Source: Dryocola sp. LX212
GTDB lineage: Bacteria > Pseudomonadota > Gammaproteobacteria > Enterobacterales > Enterobacteriaceae
DNA length: 64,000 nucleotides
Assembly: GCA_041504365.1 (NCBI GenBank)
Contig: CP167917.1
Coordinates: forward strand, 3,410,001-3,474,000
Reading direction: 5' to 3'
In this document: positions 51,866 through 64,000 of the stretch, piece after piece
Numbering within the stretch: position 1 is the stretch's first letter
How the letters are laid out: every line of letters starts with the position of its first letter
The notes under the pieces: generated by a model
The model's database searches: none
Seen by the model: only the letters and a program-made list of their open reading frames with translations
What the model was told of the DNA's origin: nothing
Translations under genes and position numbers: made by a program

Positions 51866-54526
51866 ATGAGTCAACGTGGGCTGGAGGCGCTGCTGCGTCC
51901 TAAATCAATCGCCGTGATCGGCGCGTCTGCCAAAACCGATCGCGCGGGCTATTTGATGATGCGCAACCTGCTGGCCGGAGGATTTAACGGTCCCGTCATG
52001 CCGGTCACGCCAGCCCATAAAGCCGTTTGCGGCGTACTCGCCTGGCCCGATGTTGCCAGCCTGCCGTTCCCGCCCGATCTCGCCGTCATCTGCACAAACG
52101 CCAAACGTAACCCTGAACTGCTTGAGGCGCTGGGCGTGAAAGGCTGTAAAGCCTGTATTATTCTCTCCGCCACGCCTGAGCAGCTCCCTGAACTGCTAGC
52201 CCGCGCCACCCGCTGGCAAATGCGGCTACTTGGCCCAAACAGCCTGGGCCTTCTCGCTCCGTGGCAGGGACTTAACGCAAGCTTTTCCCCGGTGCCAATC
52301 CAGAAAGGCAAACTTGCTTTTATTTCGCAGTCGGCAGCGGTTTCAAACACCATCCTCGACTGGGCGCAGCAGCGGGAAATGGGCTTCTCCTGGTTTATCG
52401 CTTTGGGCGACAGTCTGGATATTGATGTCGACGAGCTGCTGGATTATCTGGCTCGGGACACCAAAACCAGCGCGATTCTGCTTTATCTCGAACATCTCAG
52501 CGACGCCCGCCGCTTCGTTTCGGCAGCCCGAAGCGCCTCCCGGAACAAGCCGATTCTGGTGATTAAGAGCGGGCGTAGCGCAAAAGCCCAGGCCTTGTTG
52601 AAAACGCATGCAGGCCTGGATTCCGCATGGGATGCCGCAATCCAGCGTGCTGGTCTGTTACGCGTCCAGGATACGCATGAGCTATTTTCAGCCGTCGAAA
52701 CGCTAAGCCACATGCGGCCGCTGCGCGGCGAGAAATTAATGATCGTCAGCAATGGGGCCGCGCCTGCCGCTCTGGCTCTTGACGAACTATGGTTACGCAA
52801 TGGCAAACTGGCAGCGCTGAGCGGCGAAACGCTGACCCGGTTGAAAGCAGCGCTGCCAGTGAGCGTCGACAGTGGCAACCCGCTGGATTTAAGGGACGAT
52901 GCGACACCAGAACGCTATCTGCGCGCCATCGAGGTTCTGCTCGAGAGCCATGATTTTGATGCACTGATGATTATTCACGCCCCCAGTGCCGCCGCGCCGG
53001 GAACGGCCAGCGCCTCAGCAATTATTGAATTACTTCAACGCCACCCCCGAGGAAAATATGTCACGCTGATTACAAACTGGTGCGGGGAATTCTCTTCACA
53101 GGAAGCACGCCGGTTATTCAGCGATGCGGGCATACCAACCTATCGCACGCCGGAAGGGACGGTGACAGCGTTTATGCATATGGTGGAGTATCGCAGAAAC
53201 CAGAAGCAGCTCAGGGAGACACCGGCTCTGCCGGCGAATCTTGCTGCGAATACCAGCGATGCTCATGAACTTATCCAGCAGGCGCTTCAGGATGGTATTA
53301 CGGCACTCGATACTCATGAAGTAAGCCCTATTCTCAAAGCATACGGGCTGAATACGCTCCCGACCTGGATCGCCTGCGACAGCGCCGAAGCCGTGCATAT
53401 TGCTGAACAAATTGGTTATCCCGTTGCCCTTAAGCTCCGCTCGCCGGATATTCCCCATAAGTCAGAAGTACAGGGCGTGATGTTGTATCTGCGCACGGCG
53501 AGCGAAGTGCAGCAGGCTGCCGACGCCATAATCGATCGCGTAAAGATGGCGTGGCCGCAGGCTCGGATCCATGGCCTGCTGGTGCAAAGCATGGCGAACC
53601 GTGCCGGAGCCCAGGAACTGCGGGTGGTAGTGGAGCAGGATCCCATTTTTGGCCCCTTAATTATGCTGGGTGAAGGCGGCATTGAATGGCGGCCCGACCA
53701 ACAAGCCGTCGTTGCCCTGCCCCCGCTCAATATGAATCTGGCCCGTTATCTGGTGATCCAGGCAATTAAGAGCGGCAAAATTCGTGGGCGTAGTTCGCTT
53801 CGTCCGCTTGATATAACCGGCATCAGCCAGCTGCTGGTTCAGGTATCAAACCTGATAGTCGACTGCCCGGAGGTCCACTGGCTGGATATTCATCCCCTTT
53901 TGGCCTCAGGTAGCGAATTCACGCTGCTTGACGTCACCCTGCAGCTGGCACCGTTCGAAGGCGATCCGGATTCACGTCTGGCCGTGCGCCCGTATCCTCA
54001 TCAGTTGGAAGAGGTGGTGATCCTGAAGAATGGTGAAAGCTGCCTTTTCCGCCCTATCCTCCCGGAGGACGAACCACAGCTGCAGCGCTTTATTGCCCAG
54101 GTCACAAAAGAAGATCTTTACTATCGATATTTCAGTGAGATCAACGAATTTAGCCATGAAGATTTAGCCAACATGACCCAGATCGACTACGATCGAGAAA
54201 TGGCCTTTGTGGCAATACGTCGACAGGACGGCCACGAAGAGATCCTTGGCGTGACGCGTGCTATTTCAGATCCTGACAATATTGACGCCGAATTTGCCGT
54301 GCTGGTGCGATCTGACCTGAAAGGGCTGGGGCTGGGTCGCCGGCTGCTTGAAAAGCTTATCGCTTACACGGCTGAACATGGACTTCAGCGATTAAATGGC
54401 ATCACGATGCCGAACAATCAGGGCATGGTAACGCTTGCCAGAAAACTGGGCTTTGAGGTCGACATACAGCTTGAAGATGGTATCGTTAGCCTGACTTTGC
54501 CCCTGATGAAAACCACCTCAGCGTGA
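51866..54526 (+). CDS. patZ: PatZ (Pka) protein lysine acetyltransferase
   Basis: 886 aa. N-terminal NDP-forming acyl-CoA synthetase-like CoA-binding and ligase parts (SIAVIGASAKTDRAGYLMMRNL; NSLGLLAPWQ; ATP-grasp GYPVALKLRSPDIPHKSEV) and a C-terminal GNAT domain (about 715-880) with the acetyl-CoA loop LKGLGLGRRLLEKL. It acetylates acetyl-CoA synthetase and other proteins, switching them off. E. coli names pka, yfiQ. Confidence 0.95.
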   Translation: MSQRGLEALLRPKSIAVIGASAKTDRAGYLMMRNLLAGGFNGPVMPVTPAHKAVCGVLAWPDVASLPFPPDLAVICTNAKRNPELLEALGVKGCKACIILSATPEQLPELLARATRWQMRLLGPNSLGLLAPWQGLNASFSPVPIQKGKLAFISQSAAVSNTILDWAQQREMGFSWFIALGDSLDIDVDELLDYLARDTKTSAILLYLEHLSDARRFVSAARSASRNKPILVIKSGRSAKAQALLKTHAGLDSAWDAAIQRAGLLRVQDTHELFSAVETLSHMRPLRGEKLMIVSNGAAPAALALDELWLRNGKLAALSGETLTRLKAALPVSVDSGNPLDLRDDATPERYLRAIEVLLESHDFDALMIIHAPSAAAPGTASASAIIELLQRHPRGKYVTLITNWCGEFSSQEARRLFSDAGIPTYRTPEGTVTAFMHMVEYRRNQKQLRETPALPANLAANTSDAHELIQQALQDGITALDTHEVSPILKAYGLNTLPTWIACDSAEAVHIAEQIGYPVALKLRSPDIPHKSEVQGVMLYLRTASEVQQAADAIIDRVKMAWPQARIHGLLVQSMANRAGAQELRVVVEQDPIFGPLIMLGEGGIEWRPDQQAVVALPPLNMNLARYLVIQAIKSGKIRGRSSLRPLDITGISQLLVQVSNLIVDCPEVHWLDIHPLLASGSEFTLLDVTLQLAPFEGDPDSRLAVRPYPHQLEEVVILKNGESCLFRPILPEDEPQLQRFIAQVTKEDLYYRYFSEINEFSHEDLANMTQIDYDREMAFVAIRRQDGHEEILGVTRAISDPDNIDAEFAVLVRSDLKGLGLGRRLLEKLIAYTAEHGLQRLNGITMPNNQGMVTLARKLGFEVDIQLEDGIVSLTLPLMKTTSA

Positions 54527-54615
54527 GTAACACACTGGAAAACATACTCACTTTGACGGTCAGTAGTGGTATTATCAGCAGGTTCTGACGTCTGGATTTT
54601 GCAGAAGGCCATCCA

Positions 54616-54651
54616 ATGAATAGAGAAGATACGCACTGTGATGTTGTCTAA
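54616..54651 (+). CDS. Possible 11-codon leader peptide overlapping pssA
   Basis: ATG at 54616 with AAGG seven bases upstream encodes MNREDTHCDVV and stops inside the fourth codon of pssA, in another frame. Because pssA itself has only a distant GAGAAG as ribosome site, translation of this short frame could help or limit pssA initiation. No experimental basis known to me. Confidence 0.35.
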   Translation: MNREDTHCDVV

Positions 54652-55996
54652 ATTTAAACGCAATAAACATCAACAACACCTTGCTCAATTACCCAAGCTT
54701 TCTCAGTCAGTTGATGATGTAGAAACCCTTTTCTCCCCTGCGGATTTCCGCGAAGCCTTGCTGCAAAAAATTGCCAGCGCCACCCGCCGCGTTTGTATCG
54801 TCGCGCTCTACCTTGAGCAGGACGACGCGGGTCAAAGTATTCTTTCGGCGCTGTACGAAGCGAAACAAAAGCGTCCGGACATAGAAGTCACGATATTAGT
54901 CGACTGGCACCGCGCGCAGCGTGGCAGAATTGGCGTTGCGGCAACCAACACCAATGCGGACTGGTATCTGCGTATGTCCGAGCAGTTCCCGGGCATTGAT
55001 ATCCCGGTTTACGGCGTGCCAATCAATACCCGTGAAGCCCTGGGCGTGCTTCATTTCAAAGGCTTCATTATTGATGACACCGTGATATACAGCGGTGCAA
55101 GCCTCAACGACGTATATCTGCATCAGCACGATAAATATCGCTACGACCGTTATCAGGTCATCAGCAACCCTCGCCTTGCCGATGTGATGTATGACTGGGT
55201 TAATCAAAACCTCGTTCGCGGTCGTGCCGTACATCGTCTGGACGCCGAACATCGTCCGAAAAGCCCTGAGATAAAAAATGACATTCGTCTGTTCCGTCAG
55301 GAGCTTCGCGACGCCACTTTTCATTTTGAGGGCAACGCGGACAACGAGCAGCTGTCGGTGACCCCGCTGGTTGGGCTGGGTAAAACCAGCCTGCTGAATA
55401 AAACCATCTTCCATCTCATGCCCTGCACGGAGAAGAAGCTGGTTATCTGCACACCTTATTTCAACCTGCCCGCGGTGCTGGTCCGCAATATCATCCAGCT
55501 GCTGCGCGACGGTAAGCAGGTTGAAATTATTGTCGGCGACAAAACTGCCAATGATTTTTATATTCCTGAAGAGCAGCCTTTTAAGATCATAGGTGCCCTG
55601 CCCTATCTGTACGAAATCAACCTCCGCCGTTTTCTGAGCCGCCTGCAATATTACGTGAACAGCGATCAGCTTATTGTTCGCCTGTGGAAAGACGACGATA
55701 ACAGCTACCACCTCAAAGGCATGTGGGTGGATGACGAATGGATGCTGCTCACCGGCAACAACCTCAATCCAAGAGCCTGGCGCCTCGATCTGGAAAATGC
55801 GATTCTGATCCACGATCCTAAGCAGGAGCTGGAGCCTCTGCGTACCCGGGAGCTGGAGCTTATCCGCACCCATACCACGGTCGTCCAGCACTACCGCGAC
55901 CTGCAGAGTATTGCCGAATATCCCGTCAAGGTCCGCAAGCTGATACGCCGCTTGCGCCGCATCCGAATAGACCGCCTGATAAGCCGAATTCTGTAA
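54641..55996 (+). CDS. pssA: PssA phosphatidylserine synthase
   Basis: 451 aa from the ATG at 54641 (MLSKFKRNKHQQHLAQ); a GTG one codon earlier is also open. Phospholipase-D-like enzyme with two HKD-type motifs: His138-x-Lys140-x4-Asp145 in VLHFKGFIIDD and HLKGMWVDD near residue 357. It makes phosphatidylserine from CDP-diacylglycerol and serine. The basic C-terminus (KVRKLIRRLRRIRIDRL) helps membrane binding. Confidence 0.97.
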   Translation: MLSKFKRNKHQQHLAQLPKLSQSVDDVETLFSPADFREALLQKIASATRRVCIVALYLEQDDAGQSILSALYEAKQKRPDIEVTILVDWHRAQRGRIGVAATNTNADWYLRMSEQFPGIDIPVYGVPINTREALGVLHFKGFIIDDTVIYSGASLNDVYLHQHDKYRYDRYQVISNPRLADVMYDWVNQNLVRGRAVHRLDAEHRPKSPEIKNDIRLFRQELRDATFHFEGNADNEQLSVTPLVGLGKTSLLNKTIFHLMPCTEKKLVICTPYFNLPAVLVRNIIQLLRDGKQVEIIVGDKTANDFYIPEEQPFKIIGALPYLYEINLRRFLSRLQYYVNSDQLIVRLWKDDDNSYHLKGMWVDDEWMLLTGNNLNPRAWRLDLENAILIHDPKQELEPLRTRELELIRTHTTVVQHYRDLQSIAEYPVKVRKLIRRLRRIRIDRLISRIL

Positions 55997-56012
55997 TTCT
56001 TCTATACTTAAG

Positions 56013-56036
56013 GCCCTGCTTAGCAGGGCTTTTTTA
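56013..56036 (+). terminator. pssA intrinsic terminator
   Basis: GCCCTGC/GCAGGGC with a TTA loop and six T residues, 16 bp after pssA and 14 bp before yfiM. Confidence 0.88.
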
Positions 56037-56050
56037 TAGGGAGCTTGTAG

Positions 56051-56374
56051 ATGCGTCGGATTATCCTGCCCGCAATATTTTTGCTGACCGGCTGCAGCCA
56101 TCTGGCACAGGACCAGTGGTCTGGCCAGGATAAGGCACAGCACTTTACGGCATCTGCAATTCTCGCCGCAGCAGGCAATGAGTACGGACAGCACCAGGGG
56201 TGGAGCAATTCCCGTAGCGCCAGCTTCGGGCTACTTTTTTCCGTAGGGCTTGGAGCATCAAAAGAGCTGTGGGACAGCCGCCCGGAAGGCAGCGGCTGGA
56301 GCTGGAAAGATTTCACATGGGATATAGCCGGTGCAGCTACCGGCTATACGCTCTGGCAGTTAGCAGAACATTAA
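56051..56374 (+). CDS. yfiM: YfiM lipoprotein (DUF2279)
   Basis: 107 aa. Lipoprotein signal with lipobox LLTGC (Cys15). Conserved [20 protein letters not shown] and [22 protein letters not shown] place it in the DUF2279 family; the function is unknown. Outer-membrane attachment is likely as no inner-membrane retention Asp follows the cysteine. Its stop shares bases with the convergent kgtP stop (TTAA). Confidence 0.9.
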   Translation: MRRIILPAIFLLTGCSHLAQDQWSGQDKAQHFTASAILAAAGNEYGQHQGWSNSRSASFGLLFSVGLGASKELWDSRPEGSGWSWKDFTWDIAGAATGYTLWQLAEH

Positions 56375-57672
56375 AGCTTAATCCCTTTTCCTTTGCGGTG
56401 AAGCATCAGAGAGACCAGGAAGGCTATCGCCGCCATTGCTGATACGTACCAGAAAAATGTCGTTTCCATGCCAACCGACTTAAGCGATAGCGCTACATAC
56501 TCGGCGGAGCCGCCGAAAAGCGCATTTGCAATGGCATAAGAAAGCCCTACTCCCAGGGCGCGCACCTCCGGGGGAAACATTTCCGCTTTCAGAATGCCGC
56601 TAATCGAGGTGTAAAAACTCACGATCAGCATAGCCAGCATGACAAGCCCGAACGCAGCGTAAGGTGAACTCACGTTTTGCAGCGCAGTCAGAATCGGTAC
56701 CGTCATAACCGTCGCAAGACTACCAAAACAAAGCATGGATGCCCGACGGCCAATTTTATCTGACAGCGCGCCAAACAGCGGTTGCAGCAGCATGAAGATA
56801 AACAGGGCAAAGGTCATCAGTACGCTGGCAACGTTGGCATGCATGCCCGAGGTGTTTACCAGATACTTCTGCATATAGGTGGTGAAGGTATAAAAGCTCA
56901 ATGAACCGGCAGCCGTGAATCCAAGCACCATGATAAAGGCACGGCGATTTTTCCACAGACCACCCAGCGTCCCGGCATCTTTATGCTCCCGGGTGGATTT
57001 ATCTGATGTCTCATCCAGCGAACGACGAAGATACAGCGCCACAACGGCCAGCACTGCGCCAATTGCGAATGGAATTCTCCACCCCCAGCTGCGTAGCTCC
57101 CCGTCGCTTAATATTTGCTGCAGGACAACAACGATCAGCAAGGCCAGAAGCTGGCCGCCAATTAACGTCACGTACTGGAAAGATGCGTAAAACCCTTTCC
57201 GTCCTTCTACAGCCACTTCACTCATGTAGGTAGCGCTCGTCCCATATTCACCACCAACTGACAATCCCTGAAATAAGCGAGCCAGCAATAAAAGGGCTGG
57301 AGCCCACGTACCGATAGTGGCGTAACCCGGCAAACAGGCAATAACCAGCGAGCCAAAGCACATCATGCAGACAGAGATGAGCATGGATGTTTTACGCCCG
57401 TGCTTATCTGCAATATAGCCAAACAGCCATCCACCTATCGGGCGCATCAGAAAGCCAGCGGCAAAAACACCTGCGGTCTGTAGCAGCTGCGTCGTTGTAT
57501 TTCCCGAGGGGAAAAAGATATGCGCAAAGTAAAGCGAACAGAATGAGTAGACGTAAAAGTCGAACCACTCGACCAGGTTACCAGATGAAGCTCCCACAAT
57601 TGCCCAGATACGCCGCCGCGTATCGGAACCCGTAAGAGCAGCTTTGTTTTCGTTTGTTGCTGCTTCAGTCAT
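56371..57672 (-). CDS. kgtP: KgtP alpha-ketoglutarate:H+ symporter
   Basis: 433 aa MFS transporter of the metabolite:H+ symporter family with twelve membrane segments. Family marks: [18 protein letters not shown], the D-x3-GRK loop [29 protein letters not shown] and [10 protein letters not shown]. It takes up 2-oxoglutarate. Very close to E. coli KgtP, and as in E. coli it lies between yfiM and the rRNA operon. Confidence 0.96.
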   Translation of the reverse strand: MTEAATNENKAALTGSDTRRRIWAIVGASSGNLVEWFDFYVYSFCSLYFAHIFFPSGNTTTQLLQTAGVFAAGFLMRPIGGWLFGYIADKHGRKTSMLISVCMMCFGSLVIACLPGYATIGTWAPALLLLARLFQGLSVGGEYGTSATYMSEVAVEGRKGFYASFQYVTLIGGQLLALLIVVVLQQILSDGELRSWGWRIPFAIGAVLAVVALYLRRSLDETSDKSTREHKDAGTLGGLWKNRRAFIMVLGFTAAGSLSFYTFTTYMQKYLVNTSGMHANVASVLMTFALFIFMLLQPLFGALSDKIGRRASMLCFGSLATVMTVPILTALQNVSSPYAAFGLVMLAMLIVSFYTSISGILKAEMFPPEVRALGVGLSYAIANALFGGSAEYVALSLKSVGMETTFFWYVSAMAAIAFLVSLMLHRKGKGIKL

Positions 57673-57830
57673 TATTATCTCCTGTCTTCCTGAATGGGCA
57701 ATAGCCCAGCATTCAGTACAGCAGGTAACAGCAAAAATGGGAGAGGGAGTAGTCAGTTACGCAGGATTTGCAGTGATTTTTGTGAGCAGGCTAAGCATTT
57801 TGGCAGATTTGTTCATAAATAACCAACGAC

Positions 57831-57857
57831 AAAAAGGCCACTCTTTCGAGTGGCCTT
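57831..57857 (-). terminator. rRNA operon terminator
   Basis: Minus strand: AAGGCCACTC/GAGTGGCCTT stem with four-base loop, followed by a T-run (plus-strand A-run 57831-57835). It lies 13 bp after 5S. Same stem type as E. coli rrn T1. Confidence 0.93.
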
Positions 57858-57869
57858 GATGTTTATTTG

Positions 57870-57989
57870 GAGCCTGGCAGTTCCCTACTCTCGCATGGGG
57901 AGACCCCACACTACCATCGGCGCTACGGCGTTTCACTTCTGAGTTCGGCATGGGGTCAGGTGGGACCACCGCGCTAGTGCCGCCAGGCA
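57870..57989 (-). rRNA. rrf: 5S ribosomal RNA
   Basis: About 120 nt. Minus strand starts TGCCTGGCGGCACTAGCGCG and ends GGGAACTGCCAGGCT; the two ends pair as helix I. Contains the conserved CCGAACTCAGAAGTGAAACG. Last gene of the 16S-tRNA-23S-5S operon. Confidence 0.97.
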
Positions 57990-58090
57990 TATTCTGTGTA
58001 TTGACCGTTATACTTCCGTATAACCATCAACTTAAATCTGGAACATTCAGCTGAAAATCAAATCTCTCACCAAAACACCTTCGGTGTTGT

Positions 58091-61111
<3,021 letters not shown>

Positions 61112-61332
61112 TCACAACCCGAAGGTGTCTCGTAAGACACAATCGTATGTTGTGAAAATTTGAGAGACTCGAACATATCGTATTCCCATTCCTTATTACG
61201 GAGGAATGAGACGACATGTCGTTTCAATTTTCAGCTTGTTCCGGATTTTTAAAGAGCAAATATCTCAAACATAACTCAGAGAGTCAGTTTTGAGATATTG
61301 AGGTCGGCGACTTTCACTCACAAACCAGCAAG

Positions 61333-61408
61333 TGGCGTCCCCTAGGGGATTCGAACCCCTGTTACCGCCGTGAAAGGGCGGTGTCCTGGGCCTCTAGACG
61401 AAGGGGAC
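61333..61408 (-). tRNA. gltW: tRNA-Glu (TTC anticodon) in the 16S-23S spacer
   Basis: 76 nt including encoded CCA. Minus strand begins GTCCCCTTCGTCTAGAGG, anticodon loop CTTTCAC with TTC, T-loop GGTTCGAATCC and 3' CCTAGGGGACGCCA. A tRNA-Glu spacer matches the E. coli operon next to clpB (rrnG). The rest of the 383-bp spacer holds RNase III processing flanks and antitermination-type sequence only. Confidence 0.96.
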
Positions 61409-61494
61409 ACTGAAGTCTCAATCGCAAGACGCCTTGCTTCTTTACTTTCATCAGACAATCTGTGTGAGCACTACGCAAGTTCGTATCTTTCAGG

Positions 61495-63034
<1,540 letters not shown>

Positions 63035-63202
63035 AAAGCTTGATTTGCTTCAACTCGTGAAGCGGTGCTCAAAAATTAACTTTCGTAATAATTCAACTAA
63101 ATGAATTACTGCTTGGTCACTCTTCAAGACTTGATATTTTTTTTGCATCCGAAGATGCTGAGATATCAATCCTGCGAGTGCCCACACAGATTGTCTGATA
63201 AA

Positions 63203-63215
63203 TTGTTAAAGAGCA
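63203..63215 (-). promoter_or_regulatory. rrn leader boxA antitermination element
   Basis: Minus strand reads TGCTCTTTAACAA, the boxA recognised by NusB-NusE. It lies about 170 bp before 16S in the leader. SuhB, encoded at 3748, is part of the complex that uses it. Confidence 0.9.
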
Positions 63216-63254
63216 GTGAGTTACGCGCTTTCGCTTGCTAACTCGAGGTGGCGT

Positions 63255-63282
63255 ATATTACGCTTTCCTCTTTCAGAGTCAA
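63255..63282 (-). promoter_or_regulatory. rrn promoter P2
   Basis: Minus strand: -35 TTGACT (63277-63282), 16 bases, -10 TAATAT (63255-63260). Typical constitutive P2 about 100 bp after P1. Confidence 0.88.
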
Positions 63283-63352
63283 GCGTTTATTTTCGCTTTC
63301 GTCTGACTGACGGGCCGGTTTGTAAGCCGTTGTGCCGTGTCAGTGGAGGCGC

Positions 63353-63380
63353 AGTATAGGGACTTTTAGAAAACTGACAA
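63353..63380 (-). promoter_or_regulatory. rrn promoter P1
   Basis: Minus strand: -35 TTGTCA (63375-63380), 16 bases, -10 TATACT (63353-63358), followed by a GC-rich discriminator (GCGCC) as expected for stringent control. An A/T-rich UP-like element lies upstream (63385-63400). Confidence 0.88.
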
Positions 63381-63460
63381 GTATAAATTCAAAAAAACAT
63401 TTCGTTTGATTGCTTTCCAGGCAACCATAGTGAGAATCGCCTACTGTTGCCTGGTTTTTA

Positions 63461-63489
63461 AACAAAAACGAGCCCCGAAGGGCTCGTTT
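63461..63489 (-). terminator. clpB intrinsic terminator
   Basis: Minus-strand stem AAACGAGCCC/GGGCTCGTTT with TTCG loop followed by TTTTTGTTT, 16 bp after the clpB stop. The stem also has an A-run on the other side. Confidence 0.92.
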
Positions 63490-63504
63490 CTTTCTTTTTG
63501 TGAC

Positions 63505-64000
63505 TTACTGTACTGCCACAATATGATTATCTTTTACTTCCAGCCTGACGGCTTTACCCGGGATCAGCTCACCAGAGAGGATTTGCTGCGCCAGCGGGTT
63601 CTCAATTTGCTGCTGAATGGCACGTTTCAACGGCCTTGCCCCATACACCGGGTCGTAACCGCTTTCGCTCAGCAGCTTCAGCGCATCGTCAGAGAGAGTG
63701 ACTTCATAGCCACGTTCTTCAAGACGCTTATACAGCCGCTGCAGCTGAATCAGTGCAATAGAAGCAATATGGCGCTCTCCTAACGGATGGAAAACCACAA
63801 CCTCATCGATGCGGTTAATGAATTCCGGACGGAAGCTCTGGCTGACAATGCCCAGTACCAGGTCCTTCATATGCCCGTAGTCCAGCTCGCCGAAACGCTC
63901 CTGAATCAAATCAGAACCGAGGTTAGACGTCATAATGACGACGGTGTTTCTGAAGTCGACCGTTCTGCCCTGCCCGTCGGTGAGTCGCCCATCATCCAGC
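63505..64000 (-). CDS. clpB: ClpB disaggregase, C-terminal part (cut by window edge)
   Basis: The last 164 codons are present and run off the right edge. The visible part begins inside the second AAA+ module ([20 protein letters not shown], then IMTSNLGSD) and includes sensor motif [30 protein letters not shown] and the C-terminal end DNHIVAVQ. ClpB works with DnaK to dissolve protein aggregates. As in E. coli it lies upstream of the rRNA operon. Confidence 0.95.
   Translation of the reverse strand, partial: LDDGRLTDGQGRTVDFRNTVVIMTSNLGSDLIQERFGELDYGHMKDLVLGIVSQSFRPEFINRIDEVVVFHPLGERHIASIALIQLQRLYKRLEERGYEVTLSDDALKLLSESGYDPVYGARPLKRAIQQQIENPLAQQILSGELIPGKAVRLEVKDNHIVAVQ

Overview
This window is a chromosomal segment of an enteric gammaproteobacterium (family Enterobacteriaceae). 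Nearly every protein reads as a close orthologue of an Escherichia coli protein, and gene order follows the E. coli arc from the isc cluster through glyA-hmp-glnB, purL, lepA, rpoE and pssA to an rRNA operon next to clpB. I cannot name genus or species from sequence alone. Differences from E. coli are a zevAB-like metal-transport pair after suhB, no hca operon, a reshaped yph sugar cluster, a small phage-like islet, and a 23S rRNA gene carrying an intervening sequence.

Layout. 1-2894: hscB (partial), iscA, iscU, iscS and iscR on the minus strand, with two IscR sites upstream of iscR. 2894-8862: trmJ, suhB, zevB/zevA-like genes, csiE, hcaT. 8985-15933: a carbohydrate cluster (yphB-like mutarotase, MFS sugar porter, yphG) divergent from its likely ROK regulator yphH. 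16024-23249: glyA, hmp with an NsrR site, glnB, glrR-qseG-glrK and the small RNA GlmY, with its sigma-54 promoter and GlrR sites. 23536-31416: purL, mltF, tadA, pgpC, yfhH.

31417-33940 is the non-core islet. It holds an S24-type self-cleaving repressor, a leftward operon of three small proteins (basic 41 aa, holin-like 100 aa, membrane 38 aa), and a divergent rightward operon of two tiny membrane proteins (28 and 40 aa) behind a near-consensus LexA box. A 13-bp dyad family recurs at the repressor's own promoter and at the leftward promoter. This looks like a compact, DNA-damage-responsive membrane-protein module and is the best candidate here for an undescribed system.

33941-57672 returns to core genome: yfhL, acpS-pdxJ, recO-era-rnc-lepB-lepA, rseC-rseB-rseA-rpoE, nadB, trmN6, srmB, grcA, ung, yfiF, trxC, tapT, patZ, pssA, yfiM, kgtP. 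Well-formed regulatory sites are visible for NadR, FNR (two, 53 bp apart), OxyR and sigma-E. 57831-63380 is a complete minus-strand rRNA operon (16S, tRNA-Glu, 23S, 5S) with P1, P2, boxA and terminator; the 23S gene is about 117 nt longer than the E. coli one because of an insert in helix 45. The window ends inside clpB.

How the genes work together: Fe-S assembly (isc), envelope stress (rpoE-rse), one-carbon, purine and NAD synthesis, the GlmY branch of amino-sugar control (glrK-qseG-glrR-glmY), the translation GTPases Era and LepA with RNase III, and nitrosative, oxidative and anaerobic stress responses (hmp, trxC, grcA).
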